This document shows positions 8,041-15,394 of a stretch of 64,000 nt of DNA, piece by piece. Source of the stretch: Montanilutibacter psychrotolerans (GTDB lineage Bacteria > Pseudomonadota > Gammaproteobacteria > Xanthomonadales > Xanthomonadaceae); contig NZ_RIBS01000006.1 of the NCBI RefSeq assembly GCF_003719825.1, positions 1 through 64,000 of the forward strand, given 5' to 3'. The position numbers were made by a program, and so were the translations under genes. The stretch's first letter is position 1. The number at the start of each line of letters is the position of its first letter. Below the pieces are notes generated by a model. It was not told the DNA's origin. It worked only from the letters and a program-made list of their open reading frames with translations, and searched no databases.

Positions 8041-9042
8041 TCACCTCACCTTGATCACGACCTTGCCCTTCGCGCGGCCCTTCGCCAGGTAGTCCATCGC
8101 TTCGTTGGTCGCCCCGAACGGGAAGCTCCGATCCACGACCGGCCGCACGACGCCGGATTCGATGAGCGCCGTGATCTGGCTCAATTGCGCGCCATTGGCC
8201 CGCATGAAGAGGAAGGAATAGCCGATGCCGTGCTGCCTGGCCTTCTTGCGGATACCGACGCTCAACAAGCGCATGACTTGCTGCAGCATCCAGTTCAATC
8301 CGCCTTCTTTCGCGAACGCCACATCCGGCGGACCGGAGATGGAGATCAGTTTCCCGCCGGGCTTCAGCACCGCGAGGGATTTTTCCAACGTGTCCTTGCC
8401 CAGGCTGTTCAGCACCACGTCGTAGCCAGAGAGGACTTTCGCGAAATCCTCCTGCTTGTAGTCGACGACGACATCGGCGCCGAGGCTTTTGACCAGCGCG
8501 ACGTTCTCCGTGCTGGTCGTCGTCGCCACCATTGCGCCCAGGTGCTTCGCCAACTGGATGGCGAACGTCCCCACGCCGCCGGAGCCCGCGTGGATCAGGA
8601 CTTTTTGTCCCTTCTTCAGCTGGGCGCGATCGATCAGGACCTGCCACGCGGTCAAGCCCACCAGTGGGATGGCGGCGGCCTCTTCCATGCTGAGGTTCGC
8701 GGGCTTCAAGGCGACGTCGTCTTCGTGCATCGCGATGCGTTCGGCGAACGTGCCGATCCGGTCCTGGCTGGGCCGTGCATACACTTCGTCGCCGGGTTTG
8801 AACCCGCGCACCTTGGATCCGACCCGCACCACGACGCCGGCCACGTCATTGCCCAGGATCAGCGGCAAGCGATATGGCAGGATCAGCTTGAACTCGCCAT
8901 CGCGGATCTTGGCGTCGAGTTGATTCAGGCTCGACGCGTGTATTTCGACAAGGACATCGTGGTCGCGCACGTCAGGTTCCGGCATCTCGCCGAGGCGCAA
9001 TGCGCTGCCGCGTTTGTAGCGGTCGACGATGAAGGCTTTCAT
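8041..9042 (-). CDS. NADP-dependent MDR oxidoreductase (quinone oxidoreductase-like)
   Basis: This 333-residue medium-chain dehydrogenase/reductase has an N-terminal GroES-like domain (VLVEIHASSLNQLDAKIRDG, then LILGNDVAGVVVRVG). The Rossmann domain carries the dinucleotide motif HAGSGGVGTFAIQLAKHLGA at 151-170. The structural and catalytic zinc Cys/His sets of alcohol dehydrogenases are missing, so it belongs to the zinc-free quinone reductase/enoyl reductase branch. The substrate is unknown. A short-chain dehydrogenase remnant lies just upstream on the same strand (9170-9308), hinting at an earlier two-gene operon. Confidence 0.9.
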   Translation of the reverse strand: MKAFIVDRYKRGSALRLGEMPEPDVRDHDVLVEIHASSLNQLDAKIRDGEFKLILPYRLPLILGNDVAGVVVRVGSKVRGFKPGDEVYARPSQDRIGTFAERIAMHEDDVALKPANLSMEEAAAIPLVGLTAWQVLIDRAQLKKGQKVLIHAGSGGVGTFAIQLAKHLGAMVATTTSTENVALVKSLGADVVVDYKQEDFAKVLSGYDVVLNSLGKDTLEKSLAVLKPGGKLISISGPPDVAFAKEGGLNWMLQQVMRLLSVGIRKKARQHGIGYSFLFMRANGAQLSQITALIESGVVRPVVDRSFPFGATNEAMDYLAKGRAKGKVVIKVR

Positions 9043-9169
9043 GACAGCTTCTCCAGCCGCAGATCCCTACGAGTCCCAGTGTCCACCAGGCGCGCCGGTG
9101 CAACCCTGCGCAGCAAGCGCAAGCGCATGCGATTGGCGAGTGGCCCGGCCGTATAGCGTAGTTCCGATT

Positions 9170-9308
9170 GCGCGGGGGTCGCCGCTTGCAGCACGACCGC
9201 GTCGGCTGGTGCCGTAGACCTTGTAGCCCGCGGCGGCGAGCCGCTGCGCGATGGCTTCGCCGTGCCGGACGAGCCAGTGACCAGGGCAATGGAGTCGTGG
9301 ATCTTCAT
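9170..9308 (-). pseudogene. Short-chain dehydrogenase (SDR) remnant, truncated and frameshifted
   Basis: From the ATG at 9308 the frame reads MKIHDSIALVTGSSG, the start of an SDR Rossmann fold. The continuing SDR sequence (EAIAQRLAAAGYKVYGTSRR) is found in the next frame over, so a frameshift with loss of a few residues of the GxxxGIG motif has occurred at about 9265. Homology then stops after roughly 45 residues; the remaining ~200 residues of a normal SDR are gone. The gene is not functional. Confidence 0.8.
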
Positions 9309-9347
9309 GGTCGTGCCTCCAGCGAGAGGGGGAGAATTGGGCAAATT

Positions 9348-9390
9348 GGGGACGGAGGCAATTGGTCTGCCTTAATGGCCTCCGCCCCCT
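9348..9390. repeat. GGGGACGGAG inverted repeat (copy 2)
   Basis: GGGGACGGAGGCAATTGG is followed by an inverted arm GGCCTCCGCCCCCT. It belongs to the same family as 6076-6110 and 14843-14884 and lies between two gene remnants. Confidence 0.75.
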
Positions 9391-9413
9391 TTAGTTGGTT
9401 CCGGCCATCCCCG

Positions 9414-9515
9414 CTGTGCTGCCGCCCGTTGTCTTACGCGGCGCCGCTACGGCGTGGCGATCCCGGGCATGGGCGGCACTTGGATCGGGATGGGGATGGC
9501 ATCGGCTGCGAATAG
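9414..9515 (+). pseudogene. C-terminal remnant of an Excalibur-domain protein
   Basis: The frame ending at the TAG 9513-9515 reads LRRGDPGHGRHLDRDGDGIG plus CE. It matches the tail of the intact Excalibur protein at 369-689 (VRRGDPGYAAHLDRDGDGVG plus CE). No start codon, signal peptide or YHYH segment precedes it, so only the calcium-binding tail survives. Confidence 0.75.
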
Positions 9516-9554
9516 CTGAAACGCTTACCTGAGCACTTCGTGAGGATCAACTTC

Positions 9555-10439
9555 ATGTCACTGAAATGGTTGTTCGGAGCGGCGTTGCTCCTTTGCTTCA
9601 CGCCTGCAATGGGCTGCGTCAATGCGATCGGCACCGACCATGACGGGCGTCGATTCGATGCGGGCTGGCAAACGGGCAAAGAGTTGGCGGGAACCATCAA
9701 CAACCCCGACAAAGCCCGCTATTGGCTGGGTCGTGCAAACGAGATCGTCGCGAGATCCCGTAGCAAGCCGGATCTCGAGACGCTAACGGATCTGGGCATC
9801 CTGTTGCTCTATCAAGGTCAATACACGAAGGCGATCCAGTTGTTCCTGACCATCGAGCGTCGCTATCCCGGGCACCCGGAAGCCGCGGCCAACCTCGGAA
9901 CGGCGCTGGAACTGTCAGGGCACGATGCGACGGCGCTGCGCTGGATCCGTATCGGCATGCGTCGCAATACCGAAGAGCACTGGGGTACGGAGTGGCTGCA
10001 CGCGCGCATCCTCGAGGCGAAGATCGCGGCCTCCATGGATCCAACCTACTTTGACCACCATTCCATCACCGGCCTCGTCTTCGAGAAGGTCCTCGTGCCT
10101 TCGCTGCCGGGCAGCATGCCGACAGGAAACACCGGCAAGCCGGCCAGGCCATGGGATGTCCATCGTGCACTGTCGTACCAGTTGTCGGAACGAACCGGCT
10201 TTGTGAAGCCACGCGACCCGGTCGTGGCCAACCTGCTGCACGACTGGGCCACGCTGAACCTCGCCGGCGGCCCAATCGAGAGCGCTGACGTCCTCTACGA
10301 CTTGGCGGTGACCTACGGCGCCAAGCGCGAGGTACTGATGCGCAATCGACAGGCGTATATCAAACGCGTGCTGGCGCAGGCGGGAGATACAGAAGTCAGC
10401 TATGACACGCCATGTGCGATTTGTCCGCCGCCCGAGTGA
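9555..10439 (+). CDS. Exported TPR-like protein of unknown function
   Basis: The protein has 294 residues from the ATG at 9555, chosen for its GAGG nine bases upstream; a GTG at 9540 is the alternative. Residues 1-22 are a signal peptide (WLFGAALLLCFTPAMGC). The Cys after AMG gives only a weak lipobox. Residues about 70-140 contain TPR-like helical repeats (LTDLGILLLYQGQYTKAIQL, then PEAAANLGTALELSGHDATA). The C-terminal half has no recognisable domain and ends CAICPPPE. It is only 7 bases from the upstream boundary of a CACTCTGTCCCC motif and 108 bases from the large orphan gene on the same strand, so the two could be co-expressed. Confidence 0.7.
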   Translation: MSLKWLFGAALLLCFTPAMGCVNAIGTDHDGRRFDAGWQTGKELAGTINNPDKARYWLGRANEIVARSRSKPDLETLTDLGILLLYQGQYTKAIQLFLTIERRYPGHPEAAANLGTALELSGHDATALRWIRIGMRRNTEEHWGTEWLHARILEAKIAASMDPTYFDHHSITGLVFEKVLVPSLPGSMPTGNTGKPARPWDVHRALSYQLSERTGFVKPRDPVVANLLHDWATLNLAGGPIESADVLYDLAVTYGAKREVLMRNRQAYIKRVLAQAGDTEVSYDTPCAICPPPE

Positions 10440-10442
10440 GAA

Positions 10443-10467
10443 GAAGTGCACTCTGTCCCCTGTTCTC
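10443..10467. repeat. CACTCTGACCCC-type extragenic motif
   Basis: AAGTGCACTCTGTCCCCTGT lies between the TPR-like gene and the large orphan gene. Together with the copies at 13073 and 13123 it flanks the orphan gene on both sides. Confidence 0.7.
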
Positions 10468-10547
10468 AGAGGCAAGCTATTTGCTCTTTGTTTGCTTTTG
10501 CTGCGTTACTGGGTGCCTGGCGAAGGACCACACAGGGGGCAGTGCGC

Positions 10548-13046
10548 ATGGAAACGATTCTTTCGACGCCGACGACATCGGTGCTGCAGGTCGGCGATTC
10601 GGAGAAGGACGCTCCCGATTGGGACGCGATCATCGACCGGGCCGGTCCGGGTGGACCGCTCGAACGTTGGGTCCAGCCGGGCCAGTGGTGGCAGGTCGTG
10701 ATCGGCATGCACGTGAAACTGGTCGACGTGCTTCGTCGCGCGGACGATGAGGCCGACAAGGGCCACGGCCGGCACCGGCTGCTGGTGTTTGCCGATACCG
10801 TGGATGCGCGATACGACGCGCCGGGGACCATCGACCTGGTGCAGCAAGACAGCGTGGTGATCATCGCCCGCCGGCTGCAAACCAACGCGACGTTGCACTT
10901 CAAGCAGACCAACGACTTGGGTTGCCTGGTGGGCTTCTACGTGCGGCAGGTCGAGCCCGCAAGCTTCCGGTCGCAACTGACGCGCCGAGTCGAGTGGCAG
11001 GATCGCGACGGCAGCCCGCGTTCGATTTCGCAGACCGGCTATCTGCCGGATCCGCTGACGCCCCAGGTGCTCGGGGCGTGGCACGAGTACGACGGTCTCT
11101 ACGAGGTCAAGCAGCCGCCATTCCAGATGCTGCCGATGGACTTCTCCCTGATGCCGATGCAGGTCTGCCTGACGCTGCTCGAACGCATGCTGTTCGCCGC
11201 TCAGTGGCTGGGCGCGCAGGGCGGCCAGGGCGAGCGCGCCCTCGAACTGCTCGGACGCCTGCAGGAACTGCTGGCATTGCGGCCCGACGAGCCCACGTGG
11301 CAGGCGTTGGCGCTGCCCTGCACGAACCTGCGCGAGTTGCTGCAGCCGGTGCGCTTCGACGCGGGCCAGGTGCCGTACCTGAGCGCGTCGTTCTATGGCG
11401 ATGTGGCGCGCGATCACCTCCCTGCCCTGCAAGCCTACGCCGGCAGCTACGCGCGATTGGCCGACCGCAACGTCGAACTCGGCGCACGCAAGGAAGCGGC
11501 GCGCCGCGTACTGGGCGAGAAAGGCGATGCCGGTGCGTTCCAGAAGCTGGTCGCCGCCCAGCTCACCGAGAACCTGCGTCTGGCGACCGCCAACGTCAAA
11601 CGCGCGCAAGACGCGATCGAGCCGCAGAACAAGAACGTGCGCCGTGCCGAGGTCGCTTTCAAGGCCGGCCTGGACGCGTGGCGCGAAGCGAAGGAGCGCG
11701 AAGCGGCATGGGCGATCGCCGGCGCGGTGTTCTCGTTCGTGGCCGGCGTGGGCTCGATGTTCGGGGGCAATGGCGCCGGCGCGGCCGATGCGGCCAAAGC
11801 GGCGGCGGACGTGGCGAGCACCGCGGCCAAGCTCGCCGAGATCATGAAGAAGCTGGTCAAGGTCGGCCAGGCAATCGAGAAGATCGTCAAGATGTGCCTG
11901 GCCATCGTGGCCGCTGCCGACAAGATTGCCGATGCGGGCAAATTCGCCAACGACCTGTCCGCGATCAGCCGCGAATCGATGTCCGACGATGCCAAGGGCG
12001 CGCCTTCGGCCGGTGCGTACTGGGACCAGCTGTGGGTCGAGGTGGAAACGCAGCTGGCCCCGGCGATCAAGGAGGGCATCGGCGGCGCAGTGGAGTACCT
12101 GAAGGAACTCAAGATCCTGGTGATCTACGGCCGCGCGTTGACCACGGCGCAAGCGGCACTGCCGCCGCTGATCCAGGAGATCGCGCGCAGCCGCTTGCAG
12201 ACGGAGATTGCCGCGCGCCAGCACGAGGCCGTCGCGCGCGAGATCGACGCGCTGAAGCAGAACGAGGTCATGTCCGCCCACGCCATGATGCTGCTGTGGG
12301 GCAACTACCGCGCGGTGCAGCGCTCGTTGCTGGTGGTGTTGAGCCAGTTCGACGCCGCCTGGCGCTACTGGGCTTTGGACGACTCGGCGGTGGCCCGAGA
12401 CAACTACCGCGGCATCGCCGATCTGGCCGAGGACCTCAAGGCCGTCGGCGATCTGCGGAAGATGCAGGCGCGCGCACTCGACAGTTTCAAGCCAGCCCCG
12501 CAGGAGTACCGCCGCGCGACGTACGTGCTCACGGCCACGGAGCGCGATGCCGTGCTCGAAGGCCAGCGCATCGGGCTGCGCCTGACCCCCGATCGCAGCC
12601 CGCTGTCGGGCTGGGGCCTGGCCAGCCGCGTGCGCGTCACGGAGATCCACGTCTGGGTGGAATGGGCCCCCGGCAAGCGGCCCAGCCGCGGAGCGATCGA
12701 GTTCACCGTCCGCACCAGCGGTGCGTACGACGATCGGCGCCTGGTCGACAGGACGCCCAAGGCCTTCCACTTCCATGGCGCACCGGTGGACCTGACGTTC
12801 CGCTACGACCTCGCAGCCACGCCCGCGGACCACGCAGACACGGTGCGCGTGCGCGCGGCCATTGCCGAAGAGTTCCGCACGTCGTACAGCGAGCCCACGC
12901 TGTACACCGACTGGATAGTCTCGACACCGAAGGTAAGCCCAGGCGACGCCGACACCGTGGACATCGGCAAGCTGAAAGCCGACATCGCCGGCATCCGAGT
13001 GGAGTTCTCAGGGACGTACATCAAGGACCCGGATCGGTTGGTGTGA
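10548..13046 (+). CDS. Large orphan protein with pore-forming-toxin-like helical core
   Basis: The protein has 832 residues from the ATG at 10548, which has AGGGGGC upstream; the frame stays open to a GTG at 10446. I do not recognise the family. Residues ~75-120 are strand-rich (RLLVFADTVDARYD, VVIIARRLQTNATLHF). Residues ~300-385 are charged, predicted coiled-coil helices (ANVKRAQDAIEPQNKNVRRA). Residues 386-425 switch to a small-residue hydrophobic segment (AWAIAGAVFSFVAGVGSMFG) and an Ala-rich amphipathic helix, followed by KIVKMCLAIVAAADKIADAG near 445-462 and more long helices to ~640. A beta-rich C-terminal domain follows (VRVTEIHVWVEWAPG). Long helical bundle plus hydrophobic hairpin is the layout of ClyA/Hbl/XaxA-type alpha pore-forming toxins; this is inference. 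There is no signal peptide from the chosen start. Confidence 0.75.
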   Translation: METILSTPTTSVLQVGDSEKDAPDWDAIIDRAGPGGPLERWVQPGQWWQVVIGMHVKLVDVLRRADDEADKGHGRHRLLVFADTVDARYDAPGTIDLVQQDSVVIIARRLQTNATLHFKQTNDLGCLVGFYVRQVEPASFRSQLTRRVEWQDRDGSPRSISQTGYLPDPLTPQVLGAWHEYDGLYEVKQPPFQMLPMDFSLMPMQVCLTLLERMLFAAQWLGAQGGQGERALELLGRLQELLALRPDEPTWQALALPCTNLRELLQPVRFDAGQVPYLSASFYGDVARDHLPALQAYAGSYARLADRNVELGARKEAARRVLGEKGDAGAFQKLVAAQLTENLRLATANVKRAQDAIEPQNKNVRRAEVAFKAGLDAWREAKEREAAWAIAGAVFSFVAGVGSMFGGNGAGAADAAKAAADVASTAAKLAEIMKKLVKVGQAIEKIVKMCLAIVAAADKIADAGKFANDLSAISRESMSDDAKGAPSAGAYWDQLWVEVETQLAPAIKEGIGGAVEYLKELKILVIYGRALTTAQAALPPLIQEIARSRLQTEIAARQHEAVAREIDALKQNEVMSAHAMMLLWGNYRAVQRSLLVVLSQFDAAWRYWALDDSAVARDNYRGIADLAEDLKAVGDLRKMQARALDSFKPAPQEYRRATYVLTATERDAVLEGQRIGLRLTPDRSPLSGWGLASRVRVTEIHVWVEWAPGKRPSRGAIEFTVRTSGAYDDRRLVDRTPKAFHFHGAPVDLTFRYDLAATPADHADTVRVRAAIAEEFRTSYSEPTLYTDWIVSTPKVSPGDADTVDIGKLKADIAGIRVEFSGTYIKDPDRLV

Positions 13047-13072
13047 GGCAAAAGCCGGGGCAGAGCGTCATT

Positions 13073-13146
13073 CTGAGAATGGCCCTCTGACCCCAGTTTC
13101 GTATTCAACTACCAAGTGTTGAAAAGGCACACTGACCCCGTTTTTG
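13073..13146. repeat. Two CACTCTGACCCC-type extragenic motifs
   Basis: GAATGGCCCTCTGACCCCAG (from about 13077) and AAAGGCACACTGACCCCGTT (from about 13124) stand between the orphan gene and the DUF3800 gene. Confidence 0.7.
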
Positions 13147-13188
13147 GGCCTGACTCTACGTCCTAGCCACTTGAGATCGAGAAGTCAG

Positions 13189-14343
13189 ATGCAGCCATTG
13201 CATGCCTTTATCGATGAATACGGTGACCCTCATCTCGACACGGGAAAGCCGGGGGTGTCGCGGGCCTATGTCGTAACCGCAGTCTGCATCTGGGAAGAAT
13301 CACTCGAGCGTTCGCGGGATTTCGCGGAACATTTGAGAGCAAGGAACTTTCAGTCCGGCGAGATGAAGTCCAGCGCAGTTGGAGCCAACGATGGTCGGCG
13401 GCTCTCGATCTTGCAGAACCTTTCCAACCTGGACTGCTTTGTTGTCGCCCTCTGCGCCCAGAAGGAACGGATAGACCGCGACTCTGGCCTACAGTTCAAG
13501 AAGAGTTTTATCAAATACTTTGCGAGGCAGATGTTCGAGCGTCTTTCTCGTTACACGGACACTCTGGTCGTCACCGCGGACATGCACGGATCACCAGAGT
13601 TCCAACAGGAACTCAAGAACTACCTATCCAAGCGAACCAGTAGCGATCTCTTCCAAAAATCAGCATTTGATCAGGTTGACAGCGCCTCTGAAGTGCTGCT
13701 GCAGGTCGCCGACATCTACGCTGGTAGCCTGGCACGAATTTACGACTCCTCGAAACTCTCAGGTCGTGCCGATGAGCTTCTCTCTGCCCTAAGGGACCGC
13801 GTTTCACTTCGGCTCTGGCCAGAAGGATCGGAGCCGCTACATGGCAGCCCTCCCGAAGCGACAGAGCATGACGAGCTAATCCGCAGACTATGCGTTCGAC
13901 TAGTTGAGAACTATCTACAGTCGCATGCAGGCAATGACAAGGAGGAGATCGCTCGCCTCACATTTCTGGAGTCCCTGCTTTCGAGCCATTCTTGGGGCGG
14001 CGCCAATGAGTACATTCGTACCGGCGCCCTCAGAAAAGAAGTCGCCCGCCGCATCGGCGAGCCCATTAGCGAGCATAAATTCCGCTCAAGCGTCGTCGCC
14101 AAGCTGCGCGATCTCGACGTGATCATTGCAAGCTGCTCTAAGGGTTACAAGATTCCTTCTAGCTACTCTGATCTTCGTGACTACGCGCTGTTTGCGAACA
14201 CAATCCTGCCCCCGATGATCTCCCGGATCGGGCGAGCCCGTCGCAGCGTTCGAGAAGCCACATTGGGCTCAGTCGACATCCTTGGTGATCCGGAGCTCGC
14301 CGAGCTACAAACGCTGGTTGAGGCTATGCAGAAAACCCTCTAG
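13189..14343 (+). CDS. DUF3800-domain protein
   Basis: The protein has 384 residues from the ATG at 13189. The N-terminal AFIDEYGDPHLD (residues 5-16) and the later LLQVADIYAGSLARI (about 170-184) are the paired acidic motifs of DUF3800, a family with an RNase H-like fold and predicted nuclease-type acidic site. Residues ~230-384 form an extra C-terminal region with helix-turn-helix-like stretches (LRKEVARRIGEPISEHKFRS). DUF3800 genes are frequent on islands, prophages and near defence genes; the biochemical role is unproven. Codon use is visibly less GC-rich than in the core genes around it, supporting recent acquisition. It stands alone on the plus strand. Confidence 0.8.
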   Translation: MQPLHAFIDEYGDPHLDTGKPGVSRAYVVTAVCIWEESLERSRDFAEHLRARNFQSGEMKSSAVGANDGRRLSILQNLSNLDCFVVALCAQKERIDRDSGLQFKKSFIKYFARQMFERLSRYTDTLVVTADMHGSPEFQQELKNYLSKRTSSDLFQKSAFDQVDSASEVLLQVADIYAGSLARIYDSSKLSGRADELLSALRDRVSLRLWPEGSEPLHGSPPEATEHDELIRRLCVRLVENYLQSHAGNDKEEIARLTFLESLLSSHSWGGANEYIRTGALRKEVARRIGEPISEHKFRSSVVAKLRDLDVIIASCSKGYKIPSSYSDLRDYALFANTILPPMISRIGRARRSVREATLGSVDILGDPELAELQTLVEAMQKTL

Positions 14344-14355
14344 TCCACTTAGCCC

Positions 14356-14390
14356 GTAGGGCGCGTTGACCGAAGGCATAATGCGCTGGT
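14356..14390. repeat. Extragenic palindrome, GTAG family (copy 6, degenerate left arm)
   Basis: GTAGGGCGCGTTGACCGAAG then GCATAATGCGC: the same palindrome with several changes and no right arm, 13 bases after the DUF3800 stop codon. Confidence 0.75.
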
Positions 14391-14842
14391 TCGAACGCGC
14401 GAGTCGGGTGCCCGATGCTTCTGACCACCGATTGAAACCCTCCCTCCGCAGCCTATGCCCCTGCACGTCGCCGGTTGCCCATGCTGTTTGCTTTGGCTTA
14501 TCGGCTTGCCCCGCCTTATCGGAGTAAGCCTGCCTTGCATCCGCAACACTCTGCGCATGTCTTAATGAATAGACAGCCGTAAACGCGATGCTGAGGAAGA
14601 GGAGGAGCGGCAGCCAAGCAGAATGCTAAGCGGGCCGTCGAAGAAGTAACCCGCAATTCTTCCTGGAAGACCTCCAATTGTTGTGAACGCCACGCACTCA
14701 ACCAAATTGTCATCGTGACTTACGGCTGGCTTCGCGGATTACCAACTTTCGAACCGAAAATCGAAGGCGGCCTTTTGCGCTGGCCGCAACTCTTCCAACA
14801 CCACCTGGTCGTCGATGCTCGCTCCCTCTGAGGAGAGCTAAA

Positions 14843-14884
14843 GAGGACGGAGGCAATTGGCTAGGCTTAATTGCCTCCGTTTGA
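14843..14884. repeat. GGACGGAG inverted repeat (copy 3)
   Basis: GAGGACGGAGGCAATTGGCT is inverted in AGGCTTAATTGCCTCCGTTT; the GACGGAGGCAATT / AATTGCCTCCGT arms are near-perfect. It lies just past the end of the minus-strand cassette and could serve as its transcript terminator. Confidence 0.8.
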
Positions 14885-14893
14885 TTGACCGAC

Positions 14894-15115
14894 CTACTTG
14901 GACTGCTTCTTGCCGTTCTTGACGGCATAGTCACCAAAATCGCTCAGGGACAACCCGTACCAGTCCTTCCCGTTCTTTGGGGACCACAAAATACCGCTCG
15001 GCTTGACGCGTACATGTCCTACAACCTTTCCATCTGAATCAACAATGTGGTGCTCTTCGAACTTCTTCGGTGCGAATGAGTTAACACGCTTTGTTGCAGC
15101 CTTCTTCGTTTCCAT
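14894..15115 (-). CDS. Small hypothetical protein, basic, 73 residues
   Basis: The ATG at 15115 has an excellent GGAGGGG seven bases upstream. The product is Lys-rich and probably cytosolic (TKKAATKRVN near the start, FGDYAVKNGKKQSK at the end). Its centre resembles a two-strand motif (HIVDSDGKVVGHVRVKPSGI) followed by LWSPKNGKDWYGLSLSDFGD. I do not recognise the family. It is the last gene of a three-gene minus-strand cassette, 48 bases after the 76-residue gene, and has low GC. Confidence 0.75.
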   Translation of the reverse strand: METKKAATKRVNSFAPKKFEEHHIVDSDGKVVGHVRVKPSGILWSPKNGKDWYGLSLSDFGDYAVKNGKKQSK

Positions 15116-15163
15116 GACCCCTCCGTTGGTTGGCCAGCCTAGCGCTGAGTGGTTACGTAGTCT

Positions 15164-15394
15164 TCAACACTTATGTTTGCTTGCCTTAGGTTTCCCCTGC
15201 GTGACTCTCCCCGAAGCATCCTGGGGCAGCTGTTCGGAAATTTCGGACAGCAGCCTCTGAACAAGCTTTCCACGGCCAAGATGGGCAAAGGCCACGGTAG
15301 CCTGCCAAGGTGCTGTCAGGGTCTCTTTCTTACTCGGCCATAGCAATGATGCTCGATGCAACGCTTTCGGATGAGCCCGCAAGTCCACGGTCAC
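15164..15394 (-). CDS. Small hypothetical protein, GTG start overlapping the upstream stop
   Basis: This 76-residue frame starts at GTG 15394. That GTG shares bases with the TGA stop of the upstream 283-residue gene (GTGA), which is the main reason to accept it. The product is basic and shows no domain I recognise (VAFAHLGRGKLVQRLLSEIS in the middle, C-terminal KASKHKC). It belongs to a putative three-gene operon running from 16242 down to 14894. Confidence 0.5.
   Translation of the reverse strand: MTVDLRAHPKALHRASLLWPSKKETLTAPWQATVAFAHLGRGKLVQRLLSEISEQLPQDASGRVTQGKPKASKHKC

Larger units (their letters stand above)
14344..14893. other. Intergenic region without a supported gene
   Basis: This 550-base stretch lies between the convergent DUF3800 gene and the minus-strand cassette. 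It contains a degenerate left arm of the GTAG palindrome (14356-14390) and a GGACGGAGGCAATT inverted repeat (14843-14884). Short open frames exist but lack ribosome sites and coding character. Confidence 0.55.

Noticed and set aside
10446-10547. N-terminal extension of the orphan protein resembling a signal peptide (ICSLFAFAALLGAW)
   Set aside because: It starts at GTG inside a repeat motif without a ribosome site, whereas ATG 10548 has a good one. Kept only as an alternative start.
10506-12833. A 775-codon minus-strand frame opposite the orphan gene
   Set aside because: The plus-strand product has consistent secondary-structure patterns and a ribosome site, whereas the minus frame is His/Arg/Gln-rich with no domain.
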